This document shows, piece by piece, positions 14,905-23,245 of a stretch of DNA of 64,000 bases. The DNA is from Oscillospiraceae bacterium. Lineage in GTDB: Bacteria > Bacillota > Clostridia > Oscillospirales > Oscillospiraceae. Within the stretch, counting starts at the first letter, position 1, and every line of letters begins with the position of its first letter. The stretch lies in NCBI GenBank assembly GCA_017436785.1, contig JAFSCK010000088.1:46359-110358 (forward strand), given 5' to 3'. Below the pieces are notes generated by a model. That model searched no databases and was not told where the DNA came from. It saw only the letters and a program-made list of their open reading frames with translations. A program made the position numbers and the translations under genes.

Positions 14905-16601
14905 TGGAGATTCAGGAACAGGAAAAACGCCGTGCCAGCAACCTGATCTGGAATGCAGCTCAAGACTATGACTTTGAACCGGACTTCAAGGCCTATGACG
15001 AAGAAGGTCAGGCAGATCTGTACTGGAACAGCATCATCGGTGCAGTCCGAAAAAATTACGGTGCACAGCCCATTGAAAAACTGTTTTCCGCCCTGCGCGG
15101 CAGTGAAAACGAAGTGTTATATGAGCAGCTGATCTGGTTGGGGCTGGAGAATGCGGTTTTCCAGCGGGAGGCTGCCCTGCGCCCTGCGCTGCCTGCCTTG
15201 CGCAGGAGCTATGCCCAGCGGGTCATTGCCAGTGTGCAGAGAGCCAACCTGCTGGAAATTATGGAAGAGGCACATTTTCGCCGTGCACTGGGTGAGGACC
15301 CCGCCCTGACACCATGGGACCGCAAAATGCTGGACGCGCTGGAATTTCCCGGTGACTGGGATGCGGATACCCTGAGCGCCCGCGCGTTGGAAATATTGCA
15401 GGATTGCTTCGGCTTTGTCCCCAATCAGGGACAGGGTAAACGGATAAAAAAGCACGGCCTCTTCCCCCGCAAACGGAAAGAGGAATTATTTGAACCGTCC
15501 GCTGTTCGCAGATTCGGCCGAGGATACAGCGAGCATGTCTCTGCCAGCGATAAGGATCAGATAGGGCCAGCGCGGCGGACGATAACGGATAAAAGCGAAG
15601 AGCAGACGGAAGCATTGCTGAAAAAGCACATTTCCGCTTACTTTGGCCAGGCATTATATGATGAGCGCACCACCGCTGAGCTGGAACGGAAGCTGTGTGT
15701 AGACAACCATAAGAACTGCCGATTGTATTATGCGGTGGGCAGTGCGGAATATGATCGCAAGCTGCGAGGACATTATGCCAAAAGACGCAAGGGCGCACTG
15801 AAGCAGATGGCCGCCAACCGTGCAGCCTATGAGGCCGATGCCCTGCGCCACCGCAATTCCATCCTGCGTCTTACTGCCCGCATTCGCAATGCTATGATGG
15901 CCTATCTTCAGCCTACGGTCAATCGCACTGCTTCCGGTATGTTGGATCCCAGCCGTGTATGGCGGGGCGTGTATCTGGATGACGATAAAGTCTTTACCCG
16001 TATCATGCAGAACGACCCCGGTACCCTGTGTGTAGACATCCTGCTGGACGCATCCTACTCTCAGGTAAATCGACAGGCAATGGTGTCTGCACAGGGTTAT
16101 ATGATTGCAGAAGCGCTGACCCGCTGCAATATTCCTGTGCGTGTAAGTTCTTTCTGCTCCATCAGCGGATATACGGTTTTGACCCGCTATCGGGATTATT
16201 TCGACCGGGATAGCAATGACCGTATCTTCCATTATTTTACCGCCGGATGCAACCGGGACGGATTGGCGCTGCGGGCCATCTGCCGGGAGATGGAAACGGC
16301 ACCTTTCGAGCATAAAATGCTGATCCTATTATCCGATGCCCGTCCCCATGACATCATTCAATTCAGTCAGAACGGCCAGTATGTGGATTATTCCGGAGAC
16401 AATGGCATCCTGAATACGGCTGCCGAGGTACGTTCGCTGCTGCACCGGGGGATCTCCGTTATCTGTGTTTTTACCGGCGATGACAACGATGTTCCTTCCG
16501 CGCATACCATCTATGGTAGAAATTTTGCCCGTATCCGCAATCTGGAGCAATTTGCCGATACCGTGGGCACGCTCATTCAGAATCAGATCCGCAGTCTTTG
16601 A
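14904..16601 (+). CDS. von Willebrand factor A domain protein, MoxR partner
   Basis: 565 residues. The first 340 are helical and of unknown fold, with many charged residues. The VWA domain begins near residue 370 with the MIDAS motif DILLDASYS (D-x-S-x-S), has a threonine site in IFHYFTAGCNRDG, and ends with MLILLSDARPHD and GISVICVFTGDDND. The architecture matches CobT/NorD-like partners of MoxR ATPases. Those complexes use ATP to activate or metallate a target enzyme. It is translationally coupled to the ATPase and followed by a strong terminator, so this is a self-contained two-gene operon. Target unknown. Confidence 0.85.
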   Translation: MEIQEQEKRRASNLIWNAAQDYDFEPDFKAYDEEGQADLYWNSIIGAVRKNYGAQPIEKLFSALRGSENEVLYEQLIWLGLENAVFQREAALRPALPALRRSYAQRVIASVQRANLLEIMEEAHFRRALGEDPALTPWDRKMLDALEFPGDWDADTLSARALEILQDCFGFVPNQGQGKRIKKHGLFPRKRKEELFEPSAVRRFGRGYSEHVSASDKDQIGPARRTITDKSEEQTEALLKKHISAYFGQALYDERTTAELERKLCVDNHKNCRLYYAVGSAEYDRKLRGHYAKRRKGALKQMAANRAAYEADALRHRNSILRLTARIRNAMMAYLQPTVNRTASGMLDPSRVWRGVYLDDDKVFTRIMQNDPGTLCVDILLDASYSQVNRQAMVSAQGYMIAEALTRCNIPVRVSSFCSISGYTVLTRYRDYFDRDSNDRIFHYFTAGCNRDGLALRAICREMETAPFEHKMLILLSDARPHDIIQFSQNGQYVDYSGDNGILNTAAEVRSLLHRGISVICVFTGDDNDVPSAHTIYGRNFARIRNLEQFADTVGTLIQNQIRSL

Positions 16602-16626
16602 ATGGCCACCATGATTGCAATAGAAC

Positions 16627-16664
16627 AAAAAAGCCTTGAGACTCGATGTGTCTCAAGGCTTTTT
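16627..16664 (+). terminator. Terminator of the MoxR-VWA operon
   Basis: The stem AAAAAGCCTTGAGAC / GTCTCAAGGCTTTTT has a seven-base loop. Confidence 0.9.
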
Positions 16665-16708
16665 CCCTTGGCCGGAGTGTAATTATAGGTTTTCAAGAAT
16701 TAAGCAAA

Positions 16709-16753
16709 CTTGATTGATATCCACATCCATATTGGATGCGTCTATCAATCAAG
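16709..16753. repeat. Compound hairpin downstream of tRNA-Pro
   Basis: The outer arms CTTGATTGATA / TATCAATCAAG (16709-16719, 16743-16753) enclose an inner CATCC / GGATG stem. It lies between the MoxR-VWA terminator and the tRNA gene. Nothing coding is seen here. Confidence 0.5.
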
Positions 16754-16823
16754 GGATTCTCCCACGGGCTAAACAAGTGAGCGCACTGGTGCAGCCCTTT
16801 CGAATACCTCTGTCCATCCAAAT

Positions 16824-16856
16824 AAGAAAGCCCACCCGTTGGGTGGACTTTCTTAT
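16824..16856 (-). terminator. Terminator of tRNA-Pro
   Basis: Read on the minus strand, AAGAAAGTCCACCC / GGGTGGGCTTTCTT forms a 14-base stem (with G-T pairs) right after the tRNA 3' end, followed by an AT-rich tail. Confidence 0.6.
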
Positions 16857-16857
16857 T

Positions 16858-16934
16858 TGGTCGGAGTATCGGGATTCGAACCCGAGGCCTCTTGGACCCG
16901 AACCAAGCGCGATACCAAACTTCGCCATACCCCG
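16858..16934 (-). tRNA. tRNA-Pro (anticodon CGG)
   Basis: Read on the minus strand, the acceptor arms CGGGGTA / TACTCCG pair fully (one G-T). The D arm is GCG/CGC. The anticodon arm is CTTGG-TTCGGGT-CCAAG with anticodon CGG. The T arm is TCGGG-TTCGAAT-CCCGA. A73 is followed by an encoded CCA. It decodes CCG proline codons. It stands alone with its own promoter and terminator. Confidence 0.95.
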
Positions 16935-16945
16935 TAATCTTGTAT

Positions 16946-16974
16946 ATTATAGCGGGAAATTCCCCGGATGTCAA
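16946..16974 (-). promoter_or_regulatory. Consensus promoter of tRNA-Pro
   Basis: On the minus strand a perfect TTGACA (plus 16969-16974) and a perfect TATAAT (plus 16946-16951) are 17 bases apart. Confidence 0.9.
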
Positions 16975-16991
16975 CCAGAATTATTGTCAAA

Positions 16992-17016
16992 ACAGGACTT
17001 CATTTGAAGTCCTGTC
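16992..17016. repeat. Palindrome, family shared with 23032-23055
   Basis: ACAGGACTTCA / TGAAGTCCTGT forms a near-perfect palindrome. The same ACAGGACTT / AAGTCCTGT stem recurs at 23032-23055. Both are followed downstream by a copy of the intergenic repeat with the CCTCCGGC hairpin. Confidence 0.7.
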
Positions 17017-17058
17017 AGAACGCAGCTTCCCTGTTTTGTGTTAAGTAAGACAGTGGGA

Positions 17059-17155
17059 GCAGTATCATGCATACCGCGCAGACATCTTTAGCTGTCTGCC
17101 GGTAAAATGTCCTTCTGGGGTATCATCAAGCCTCTGGCTTAGCCGGAGGTTTTGA
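17059..17155. repeat. Dispersed intergenic repeat, copy A
   Basis: It begins GCAGTATCATGCATA and ends in the hairpin CCTCTGGC-TTA-GCCGGAGG (17131-17149) and TTTTGATTA. Copy B at 23246-23413 shares the start, the TGCC-GTAAAATG-CCTTCT block and the hairpin. Each copy ends at the stop codon of a minus-strand gene. Subterminal hairpins of this type resemble the ends of IS200/IS605-derived elements, but no transposase is present. Confidence 0.65.
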
Positions 17156-17995
17156 TTATCGAAATCTGCGGGCATAGCCGCACTTGCGGCAAAGCTCCTC
17201 AGTGGCTTTTTTGTTCTGGAAGCCCTGATAGATGGCCACGGAGCGGGGCTTGGATAGAATGTCCTCCATGGATTCCAAATGGAGATTTCCCAAAGCAATA
17301 TCCCCCTCGTGATCCAGACAGCAGGGAACCACGGTGCCGTCGCATAGAACGCCGATCTGATCCCGAAGCCCGTAACAGAATACCTGATCCCCTTCGTCCT
17401 TTGCGGTCAGATCGGGCCAGTCGAATTTGTCACCGTATTCCAGATAGACCCGCTCTCCAATGCGGAGGCCCCTTCGTTCCTCCTGCCATGGATTATGGAA
17501 GGCTACTTTCATGGCGGCTAGGATTTCTCCATTTTTTTCATCGGCCCCGCCTTGATTCCACAGTCGGTAGACTACAAGCGTTTTCCCTTCTGCAGCCTGT
17601 CCGAAGGAAATGCACTGGTGGAGGTAATCTCCAAAGGGCACAGACAAGTCATTTGCCTCAAAAGCATGCAGAGAAATATTCACCTTGTGAAGGGCAGGGG
17701 AGTGGAGCAGCATCTGCTGATGACGCTGCAGCAGGCTGCCGTTGGTGGTCAGGATCACCCGGAAGCCGCTTTCTCCCGCCAGCTGCAAAAAACGTTCCAG
17801 CTGCGGATGGCACAGAGGTTCTCCCATGAGATGAAAATAAAGGTAATCGGTCCATGGCCGCAGCTTGGGAAGCAGGGTAGAAAACTCCTCCTCGGTCATC
17901 ACGTGAGGCTGCCGCTTTGTTCCGGGACAAAAGCTGCATTTCAGATTGCAGATGTTGGAGATTTCCAGATAGATTTTTTGAAAGCGTTTTTTCAT
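17156..17995 (-). CDS. Radical SAM/SPASM-type enzyme
   Basis: 279 residues. The radical-SAM cluster motif CNLKCSFC sits near residue 16 (C-x3-C-x2-C), followed by the GEP-like FHLMGEPLCHP and TTNGSLL. The C-terminal half carries further cysteines (VFCYGLR, DGTVVPCCLDHEGD, GNLHL, then CRKCGYARR) in the arrangement of a SPASM/twitch auxiliary cluster. Enzymes of this class modify peptides or small molecules. It is the second gene of a pair: its ATG overlaps the stop of the acyltransferase-like gene (ATGA, 17992-17995), so the two probably act on one product. No precursor peptide was found next to it. Substrate unknown. Confidence 0.88.
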   Translation of the reverse strand: MKKRFQKIYLEISNICNLKCSFCPGTKRQPHVMTEEEFSTLLPKLRPWTDYLYFHLMGEPLCHPQLERFLQLAGESGFRVILTTNGSLLQRHQQMLLHSPALHKVNISLHAFEANDLSVPFGDYLHQCISFGQAAEGKTLVVYRLWNQGGADEKNGEILAAMKVAFHNPWQEERRGLRIGERVYLEYGDKFDWPDLTAKDEGDQVFCYGLRDQIGVLCDGTVVPCCLDHEGDIALGNLHLESMEDILSKPRSVAIYQGFQNKKATEELCRKCGYARRFR

Positions 17996-19248
17996 ACAGG
18001 ATCTCCATGAAGGATACGGTCTAATTTGCGGAAGAAGACCTCTTCCAATTCTCCCTGTTGAGGGAAACGGCTTACGTTGATGGTAAGTGTTCCCTTGTAG
18101 GACAGTATGGCACAGCCGTAGGGAGAGAGCATTCTGGGTGTCAGCATTACGTCCATATGCTGGACATAGCGCTGCATTTCCTCCGGCAGAGACACATTTC
18201 CTAGGTTAGTGACGGTGACGCTGGAGGTAGGTTCGCCGAAAAAGCAGCAAACCAGACGCATCAAGGCGCGCTTGATGGGTAGGGGAATGACACGCATGTA
18301 CCATGCGTTTTGCAGCTTTACGTTATTGGAAATCACGGCACCCATATGCTCTTTTTGAAGCTGCGCCTGAATTTGTCCGCTGAAGCTGCGCAAAAGCGCG
18401 GACAGGGGTTTTCCTGTATCCTGCGGCTCCATGGTAGGCAGAATATAGTAAGAAAAGTTCCGTAAGGTCTCGCTTGGAAAGATCCGCCGCAGATCAACGG
18501 GGACCATGATGCGAACCGGCTGAAGCTTGCCTTCTCTATGCTGCTTTTGGATGTCCATTATAGAATCTGCCATCACGGTGCTGATGAGGGTGTTGATGGT
18601 CACATGATATCGGTGGGCGGCATCCAGAAGGTCGCTGGCAGGAACAGAATAAGAGGAGGTCCTGACAGTGCTTCTATCGCCGTTTCCACCGGGAAGCTGG
18701 TAAGCATACCGGCTGGGGATCCGTTTGGGTTTTTCCGTGTTGTAGCGAAGGAAGGCATCCTCCAATTCCTGCGGCAAAGGCGCCTGCTGCGTTTCCGGCA
18801 AAGTCTTGGATGCAGGAATCTGTGCACCGTATCGTAGGCGCAGATACGCAGCAACCAATGTGGTAAACGACCGGATGGCACCGTAGCCGTCCGTCAGCGC
18901 ATGGAAGGCTTCAATGGAGATCCTCTTTCCCTCGTAATAGACCCGGTAGGCACAGGTGCTCAGCTCCTTCCTGCCCATGGTGATCAAACAGCCGGGATCC
19001 CGCTGGACCTGAGGCGGCGCGGTAATAGGAATTTGATGAAAATGAAAGGCTCCAAAGCGGAATCTGGCAAAAATGGTAGGAAACCGCTTGTAAACCTGGT
19101 CTACAGCCCTTTGGAGAGTATCCGGACAAATATCCTCCGATAAAACCATGGAGAAGCGGAATGTATTGGTATGATCCTTCCGAGCCTGAGCCAGAAATAA
19201 AATAGATGCATTGTCAATGGCATACTGGGAGCATGTTGTGTTTTTCAT
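17992..19248 (-). CDS. Condensation-domain/alcohol acetyltransferase-like protein
   Basis: 418 residues. The motif EAFHALTDGYGAI near residue 114 is the HxxxDG catalytic motif of the CoA-dependent acyltransferase superfamily (NRPS condensation domains, PapA, alcohol acetyltransferases). A second typical stretch, TVTNLGNVSLP, lies near residue 350. The enzyme probably transfers an acyl group to an alcohol or amine. I chose ATG 19246-19248, five bases after AGAGG. It is coupled to the radical SAM gene and has its own TTGCGG-17-TATGCT promoter. The pair may make a small acylated metabolite; this is an inference. Confidence 0.78.
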   Translation of the reverse strand: MKNTTCSQYAIDNASILFLAQARKDHTNTFRFSMVLSEDICPDTLQRAVDQVYKRFPTIFARFRFGAFHFHQIPITAPPQVQRDPGCLITMGRKELSTCAYRVYYEGKRISIEAFHALTDGYGAIRSFTTLVAAYLRLRYGAQIPASKTLPETQQAPLPQELEDAFLRYNTEKPKRIPSRYAYQLPGGNGDRSTVRTSSYSVPASDLLDAAHRYHVTINTLISTVMADSIMDIQKQHREGKLQPVRIMVPVDLRRIFPSETLRNFSYYILPTMEPQDTGKPLSALLRSFSGQIQAQLQKEHMGAVISNNVKLQNAWYMRVIPLPIKRALMRLVCCFFGEPTSSVTVTNLGNVSLPEEMQRYVQHMDVMLTPRMLSPYGCAILSYKGTLTINVSRFPQQGELEEVFFRKLDRILHGDPV

Positions 19249-19285
19249 AAGCACCTCTGCAAGCTGTCATTTTCGGAACGCTTAA

Positions 19286-19314
19286 AGCATATCATATTTT
19301 TCCAGGTTCCGCAA
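19286..19314 (-). promoter_or_regulatory. Promoter of the acyltransferase-radical SAM pair
   Basis: On the minus strand TTGCGG (plus 19309-19314) and TATGCT (plus 19286-19291) are 17 bases apart. Confidence 0.5.
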
Positions 19315-19415
19315 TAAGGGCCTATCTGAAAAAATGGAAATATGTCCAACAGCGGAAAAAGAGCTGTTGTGTGGGCCTGTTGCTTAGTATATGTCTAAAT
19401 TCAAAAAGAACGGAT

Positions 19416-19444
19416 TTACACAGGAAAATATCCATGATAAAATA
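19416..19444 (+). promoter_or_regulatory. Promoter of the methyltransferase gene
   Basis: TTTACA (19416-19421) and TAAAAT (19439-19444) are 17 bases apart. The start codon lies 17 bases downstream, preceded by GGGGGG. Confidence 0.5.
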
Positions 19445-19461
19445 AAAAAAGGGGGGATATT

Positions 19462-20235
19462 ATGAACGGTGTAAACAAAACAATGTATATTCCGCTGTAT
19501 GGTAAGGCCTATGTCAGCCGAAGGGGGATCCTGCTGCAGGATACCAAAGCTGAGCAGATTTGGCACGCAGAGGGGTTTCCACTGAAGGGAAAAGCAAGCT
19601 CCAAATGGCTTGCCTTTTATATGGGAATGCGTTCTGCCGTATTTGATAACTGGCTTCTTGCCCAGCTGAGGGAAGCTCCGGATGCGGTGGTTGTACATTT
19701 GGGCTGCGGCATGGACAGCCGGATCGAAAGGATCGGGTCGGGCTTTCAGCAGTGGTATGATATTGACTTTCCGGAAGTTATTGCGGAGAGAAGGCGGTAT
19801 TTTACCGAAACAGAAGCGTATAAAATGCTGCCTGCCGATATACGGGAATCCAGCTGGCTGGAGGGAATACCGGAACATGTACCGGCAATCGTTTTGCTGG
19901 AAGGTGTCAGCATGTATCTGACCACGCAGGAACGAAACCGTTTGATGGAGCAGCTTACATCCCATTTTTCAAGTGTAAAGGTTCTGATGGACTGCTATAC
20001 CATTATGGCAGCAAAGGCTTCCCGGTATAAAAATCCCATCAATGAGGTGGGGGTTACGCAGGTCTATGGCCTGGATTCCCCGGACGAGATCAATTTGACC
20101 TTTGTGAGGGAGCATGCGTTAACGCCCCAATCTCTGATCGATCAGCTTTCAGGAATGGAAAAGCATATTTTTAAATCCGTATTTGCAGGAAGCTTTTCTA
20201 GAAAGCTATACCGCCTGTATGAATATGAAGCATAA
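19462..20235 (+). CDS. LCM-family SAM-dependent O-methyltransferase
   Basis: 257 residues. SAM-binding motif I reads VVVHLGCGMDSRIERI near residue 75, followed by WYDIDFPEVIAERR. The acidic loop with DFPEVI, and LLEGVSMYLT near 147, are hallmarks of the PPM1/LCMT and Tcm-type (polyketide) methyltransferases, which methylate carboxylates or hydroxyls. Substrate unknown. It has its own promoter and shares a bidirectional terminator with the convergent aldo/keto reductase. It is divergent from the acyltransferase-radical SAM pair with about 210 bases between, so a joint pathway is possible but not shown. Confidence 0.85.
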   Translation: MNGVNKTMYIPLYGKAYVSRRGILLQDTKAEQIWHAEGFPLKGKASSKWLAFYMGMRSAVFDNWLLAQLREAPDAVVVHLGCGMDSRIERIGSGFQQWYDIDFPEVIAERRRYFTETEAYKMLPADIRESSWLEGIPEHVPAIVLLEGVSMYLTTQERNRLMEQLTSHFSSVKVLMDCYTIMAAKASRYKNPINEVGVTQVYGLDSPDEINLTFVREHALTPQSLIDQLSGMEKHIFKSVFAGSFSRKLYRLYEYEA

Positions 20236-20268
20236 AAACTGCCTCCCAGTCATTTGGGAGGCAGTTTT
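20235..20268. terminator. Bidirectional terminator between convergent genes
   Basis: The stem AAAACTGCCTCCCA / TGGGAGGCAGTTTT has A and T runs on both sides and serves both converging genes. Confidence 0.9.
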
Positions 20269-20270
20269 GC

Positions 20271-21350
20271 TTACAATTCTTCCGCAGCTACAGTCAGCAG
20301 CTCCCGAATCTTCAGATTCTGGGGACAGGCAGTTTCGCATTGACCGCACTTGACGCAGTCGGAGGCCGTTCCGCCGGTGATCTGCGGGACCGGCTGGTCC
20401 TGCCGCAGGGCATTCAGCCCGGCAAAGATCTCCGGGATAGCGATTCCCTGCGGACAGACCTCGGTACAATACCGGCAATTGGTACAGGGGATCAGCTCCT
20501 GATTTCGGAAAATAGCACAGACTTTCTCGATTGCATCCCGTTCCGTACCGGTTAGCGGCTGGAAATCCTTCATGAAGGATACATTGTCCAGCATCTGCTC
20601 CATATTGCTCATGCCGGACAGCACCATCATCATACCGTCGAAGCCAGCGGCAAACCGGATGGCGTAACTGGCGTTGGAGCCGCCTTCCAGCCGGTCAAGG
20701 ATCTTCTGCGCAGCGGAGGACAGATTCACCAGAGAACCACCCTTTACCGGCTCCATCACGATTACAGGCTTGCCGTGCTTGCGGCAGATCTCATAGCATT
20801 CCCGGGACTGTACCTTATCATCTTCAAAATCAACATAATTGAACTGGATCTGAACGACTTCGATCTGGGGATACTCTGTCAGGATCTGATCCAGCGCGGC
20901 AGCGGTATCATGGAAGGAGATGCCCATGTGGCGGATCTTACCCTCGGCCTTCAGCTCCATGGCAGTCTCATAAGCCCGGGCCTTTTTGTAATGCTCCAAA
21001 CGGCTCAAACTCTGGGCGTGCATGAGATAAAAGTCGAAATAATCAACACCGCAGGCCTCCAGCTGCTGCTCCAGAAGGGGACGGATATCCTCCTGTTTTT
21101 CAAAGAAGTTTGGGGACAGCTTGTTGGTCAGAATATACCGGTCCCGGGGATACCGGGAGGTCAGACATTCCCGAATGGCCAGTTCACTTTTTCCATTGAT
21201 ATAGCCATGGGCGGTATCAAAATAATTGAAGCCATTTTCCAAAAAAGTGTCCACCATTTGAGAGGTCTGGGCAATGTCAACATCGTCGCCGATCATAGGC
21301 AGACGCATAAAGCCGAAGCCGAAATTTTTCTTTATCAGTTCAAAAGACAT
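20271..21350 (-). CDS. Aldo/keto reductase with C-terminal 2x[4Fe-4S] ferredoxin domain
   Basis: 359 residues. The TIM-barrel AKR part shows the catalytic Asp/Tyr (FDTAHGY), Lys (ILTNKLS) and His-type (HMGISFHD) regions. The C-terminus adds a ferredoxin module, CTNCRYCTEVCP and CVKCGQCETACP, as in the YhdN/COG1453 group of clostridial oxidoreductases. It probably reduces carbonyls with electrons routed through Fe-S clusters. ATG 21348-21350 follows GGAGG by six bases. It is monocistronic. Substrate unknown. Confidence 0.92.
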   Translation of the reverse strand: MSFELIKKNFGFGFMRLPMIGDDVDIAQTSQMVDTFLENGFNYFDTAHGYINGKSELAIRECLTSRYPRDRYILTNKLSPNFFEKQEDIRPLLEQQLEACGVDYFDFYLMHAQSLSRLEHYKKARAYETAMELKAEGKIRHMGISFHDTAAALDQILTEYPQIEVVQIQFNYVDFEDDKVQSRECYEICRKHGKPVIVMEPVKGGSLVNLSSAAQKILDRLEGGSNASYAIRFAAGFDGMMMVLSGMSNMEQMLDNVSFMKDFQPLTGTERDAIEKVCAIFRNQELIPCTNCRYCTEVCPQGIAIPEIFAGLNALRQDQPVPQITGGTASDCVKCGQCETACPQNLKIRELLTVAAEEL

Positions 21351-21447
21351 AAGCAACCTCCAATAATTTTTCTAACAGTATATCATTCCAGACAGTATGG
21401 GGGCAATCGATAAAATACCTAAAAATCTTTGCCATGATTTGTCAGGA

Positions 21448-21476
21448 TTGACATTGATTTACGCCGGTGCTATACT
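21448..21476 (+). promoter_or_regulatory. Sigma-A promoter of the GyrI-EamA operon
   Basis: A perfect TTGACA (21448-21453) and TATACT (21471-21476) are 17 bases apart. Confidence 0.85.
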
Positions 21477-21504
21477 GAAACAAATGAGCGCATGGAGGGC
21501 ATAT

Positions 21505-22137
21505 ATGGCGTTTGACCTAAAAAAGGAATATAAGGAATTTTATATGCCGAAAAACAGCCCGGAATTGGTGAACGTTCCGAAAATGAACTACATCGCAGTC
21601 CGGGGCGAAGGGGATCCCAATGAAGAAGGCGGTGCGTATCAGGCTGCGATTGCTACTGTTTATGCGGTAGCCTATACTATTAAAATGAGCAAAAAAGGAG
21701 ACCATAGGATCGAAGGTTATTTTGACTTTGTGGTTCCTCCGTTGGAGGGCTTTTGGTGGCAGGACGGCAGGGAAGGTGTCGACTGTTCCCAAAAGGATCG
21801 ATTCCAATGGATAACGGTGATTCGTCTGCCGGATTTTGTGACAGCAGCGGATTTTCAGTGGGCGGTAGCAGAGGCATCCCGAAAGAAGAAGCTGGACTGC
21901 TCCTGCGCGGAGTTTCTGACGGTAGAGGAGGGGCTGTGCATTCAGTGCCTCCATCTGGGATCTTTTGATGAAGAAGCGGCAACCGTAGCCCGAATGGATG
22001 GCTGGCTGAAAGAAAATGGCTACTGCAATGATTTTTCTGCGACACGGCTGCACCACGAGATCTACCTGTCTGATGCCCGAAAGGTAGCACCGGAAAAATG
22101 GAAGACTGTGATCCGCCATCCGATCCGAAAGGTATGA
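21505..22137 (+). CDS. GyrI-like small-molecule-binding protein
   Basis: 210 residues from ATG 21505 with GGAGGG upstream. The sequence KMNYIAVRGEGDPNEEGGAYQ, FDFVVPPLEGFWW, the CLHLGSFDEEAATVARM stretch and LHHEIYLSDARK follow the GyrI-like (COG4832) SHS2-type domain. In other proteins that domain binds drugs or other hydrophobic ligands, or inhibits gyrase. There is no DNA-binding domain. The EamA transporter begins four bases after its stop, so the two may form a binding and export unit. The ligand is not known. Confidence 0.85.
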   Translation: MAFDLKKEYKEFYMPKNSPELVNVPKMNYIAVRGEGDPNEEGGAYQAAIATVYAVAYTIKMSKKGDHRIEGYFDFVVPPLEGFWWQDGREGVDCSQKDRFQWITVIRLPDFVTAADFQWAVAEASRKKKLDCSCAEFLTVEEGLCIQCLHLGSFDEEAATVARMDGWLKENGYCNDFSATRLHHEIYLSDARKVAPEKWKTVIRHPIRKV

Positions 22138-22141
22138 ATCC

Positions 22142-23026
22142 ATGAAATATGTAGAAAAGCATCCCATGATCATGATCGTGATCGGTGTGATTGGAATCTC
22201 TCTGTCATCGATCTTCGTAAAATATTCCACCGCACCATCGGGAGTGACCGCAGCTTACCGGCTGCTGTGGACAGTCCTCCTCATGTCTCCGGTTGTCTGG
22301 GGAAGGCGGGAGGTCCGCAAAGAGCTGGCACAGGTCAGCGGCAAAACGGCGTTGTTAAGCTGTGTCAGCGGCATATTCTTGGCGGTTCATTTTGTTTTGT
22401 GGTTTGAATCTCTTCAACATACCTCTGTTGCCAGCTCGACCACCATTGTCTGCACCGAAGTGATTTGGGTTTCTCTGGGATATTGCCTTTTTATGAAGGG
22501 AAGACTTTCCCTGAAGGCACTGCTTACCATTTCGGTAACGCTTATGGGCAGCGTCATGATCGCCCTTGCAGACTCCTCTGCGGGCGGGCAGCATTTATAT
22601 GGAGACATCCTATCCTTATTTGCTGCAATTGCCGTTGCGATTTATGTCCTTCTGGGCAGAGCTGTCCGGAAGACGGTATCTACGACGGTATATACATATA
22701 TTGTTTACAGCGCCTGTGCATTGGTGCTGGTTTGCTTTTGCGTGATACAGAATATGAGCCTGCTTGACTATGGCCCCAGTGCGATGATCGTAGGCTTGCT
22801 GCTGGCAGTTTTCTCCACCATTTTGGGACACAGCATTTTCAGCTGGTGCTTGAAATTTTTTTCGCCGTCCTTTGTATCCGCATCCAAGCTGTGTGAACCG
22901 GTAGCAGCGGCAGTTTTGGCTGCATTCCTGTTTGGTGAGATCCCCTCTGCGCTTCAGCTTCTTGGCGGCATTCTGATTCTGGCAGGTGTGGCCTATTACT
23001 CAAAGCTGGAACGGCAGAAGGAATGA
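22142..23026 (+). CDS. EamA/DMT-superfamily transporter
   Basis: 294 residues with ten predicted membrane helices in two EamA repeats. The first repeat holds GISLSSIFVKYSTAPSG and FESLQHTSVASSTTIVCTEV; the second holds GHSIFSWCLKFFSPSFVSAS, EPVAAAVLAAFLFGE and GGILILAGVAYYS. The family exports amino acids, nucleobases or other metabolites through the cytoplasmic membrane. It follows the GyrI-like gene by four bases in the same operon. A palindrome at 23032-23055 directly after the stop may end the transcript. Substrate unknown. Confidence 0.92.
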   Translation: MKYVEKHPMIMIVIGVIGISLSSIFVKYSTAPSGVTAAYRLLWTVLLMSPVVWGRREVRKELAQVSGKTALLSCVSGIFLAVHFVLWFESLQHTSVASSTTIVCTEVIWVSLGYCLFMKGRLSLKALLTISVTLMGSVMIALADSSAGGQHLYGDILSLFAAIAVAIYVLLGRAVRKTVSTTVYTYIVYSACALVLVCFCVIQNMSLLDYGPSAMIVGLLLAVFSTILGHSIFSWCLKFFSPSFVSASKLCEPVAAAVLAAFLFGEIPSALQLLGGILILAGVAYYSKLERQKE

Positions 23027-23031
23027 GTCAA

Positions 23032-23055
23032 ACAGGACTTTAAATGAAGTCCTGT
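23032..23055. repeat. Palindrome, second copy of the ACAGGACTT family
   Basis: ACAGGACTT-TAAATG-AAGTCCTGT lies six bases after the EamA stop; compare 16992-17016. It could act as a weak terminator. Confidence 0.65.
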
Positions 23056-23115
23056 CGGCCTGTCGAAGAAGTCCAGTGAAAGCTGGGCTTTTTCTTTTGG
23101 TTGTACCAAAGAGAA

Positions 23116-23134
23116 CCCCCGGCTATGCCGGGGG
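23116..23134. repeat. GC hairpin in decayed element
   Basis: CCCCCGGC-TAT-GCCGGGGG is a perfect stem within the 23056-23410 gap. Together with copy B of the intergenic repeat it suggests a worn-out IS200/IS605-type element. No transposase frame remains, and no gene is supported in this gap. Confidence 0.5.
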
Positions 23135-23245
23135 AGAATAAGCATTAGCGGACAACAAAGAAGTAGAAAGAATCCCCCAATAGAGCAGAAGTGGTTTGCC
23201 GACCACACATCTGCAGTAGAGAGGGATTCCAACTGACAATTTAGG

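Noticed and set aside
17156-19248. RiPP precursor peptide next to the radical SAM gene
   Set aside because: No short frame with a good ribosome binding site and Cys/Gly-rich core was found within the flanking gaps.
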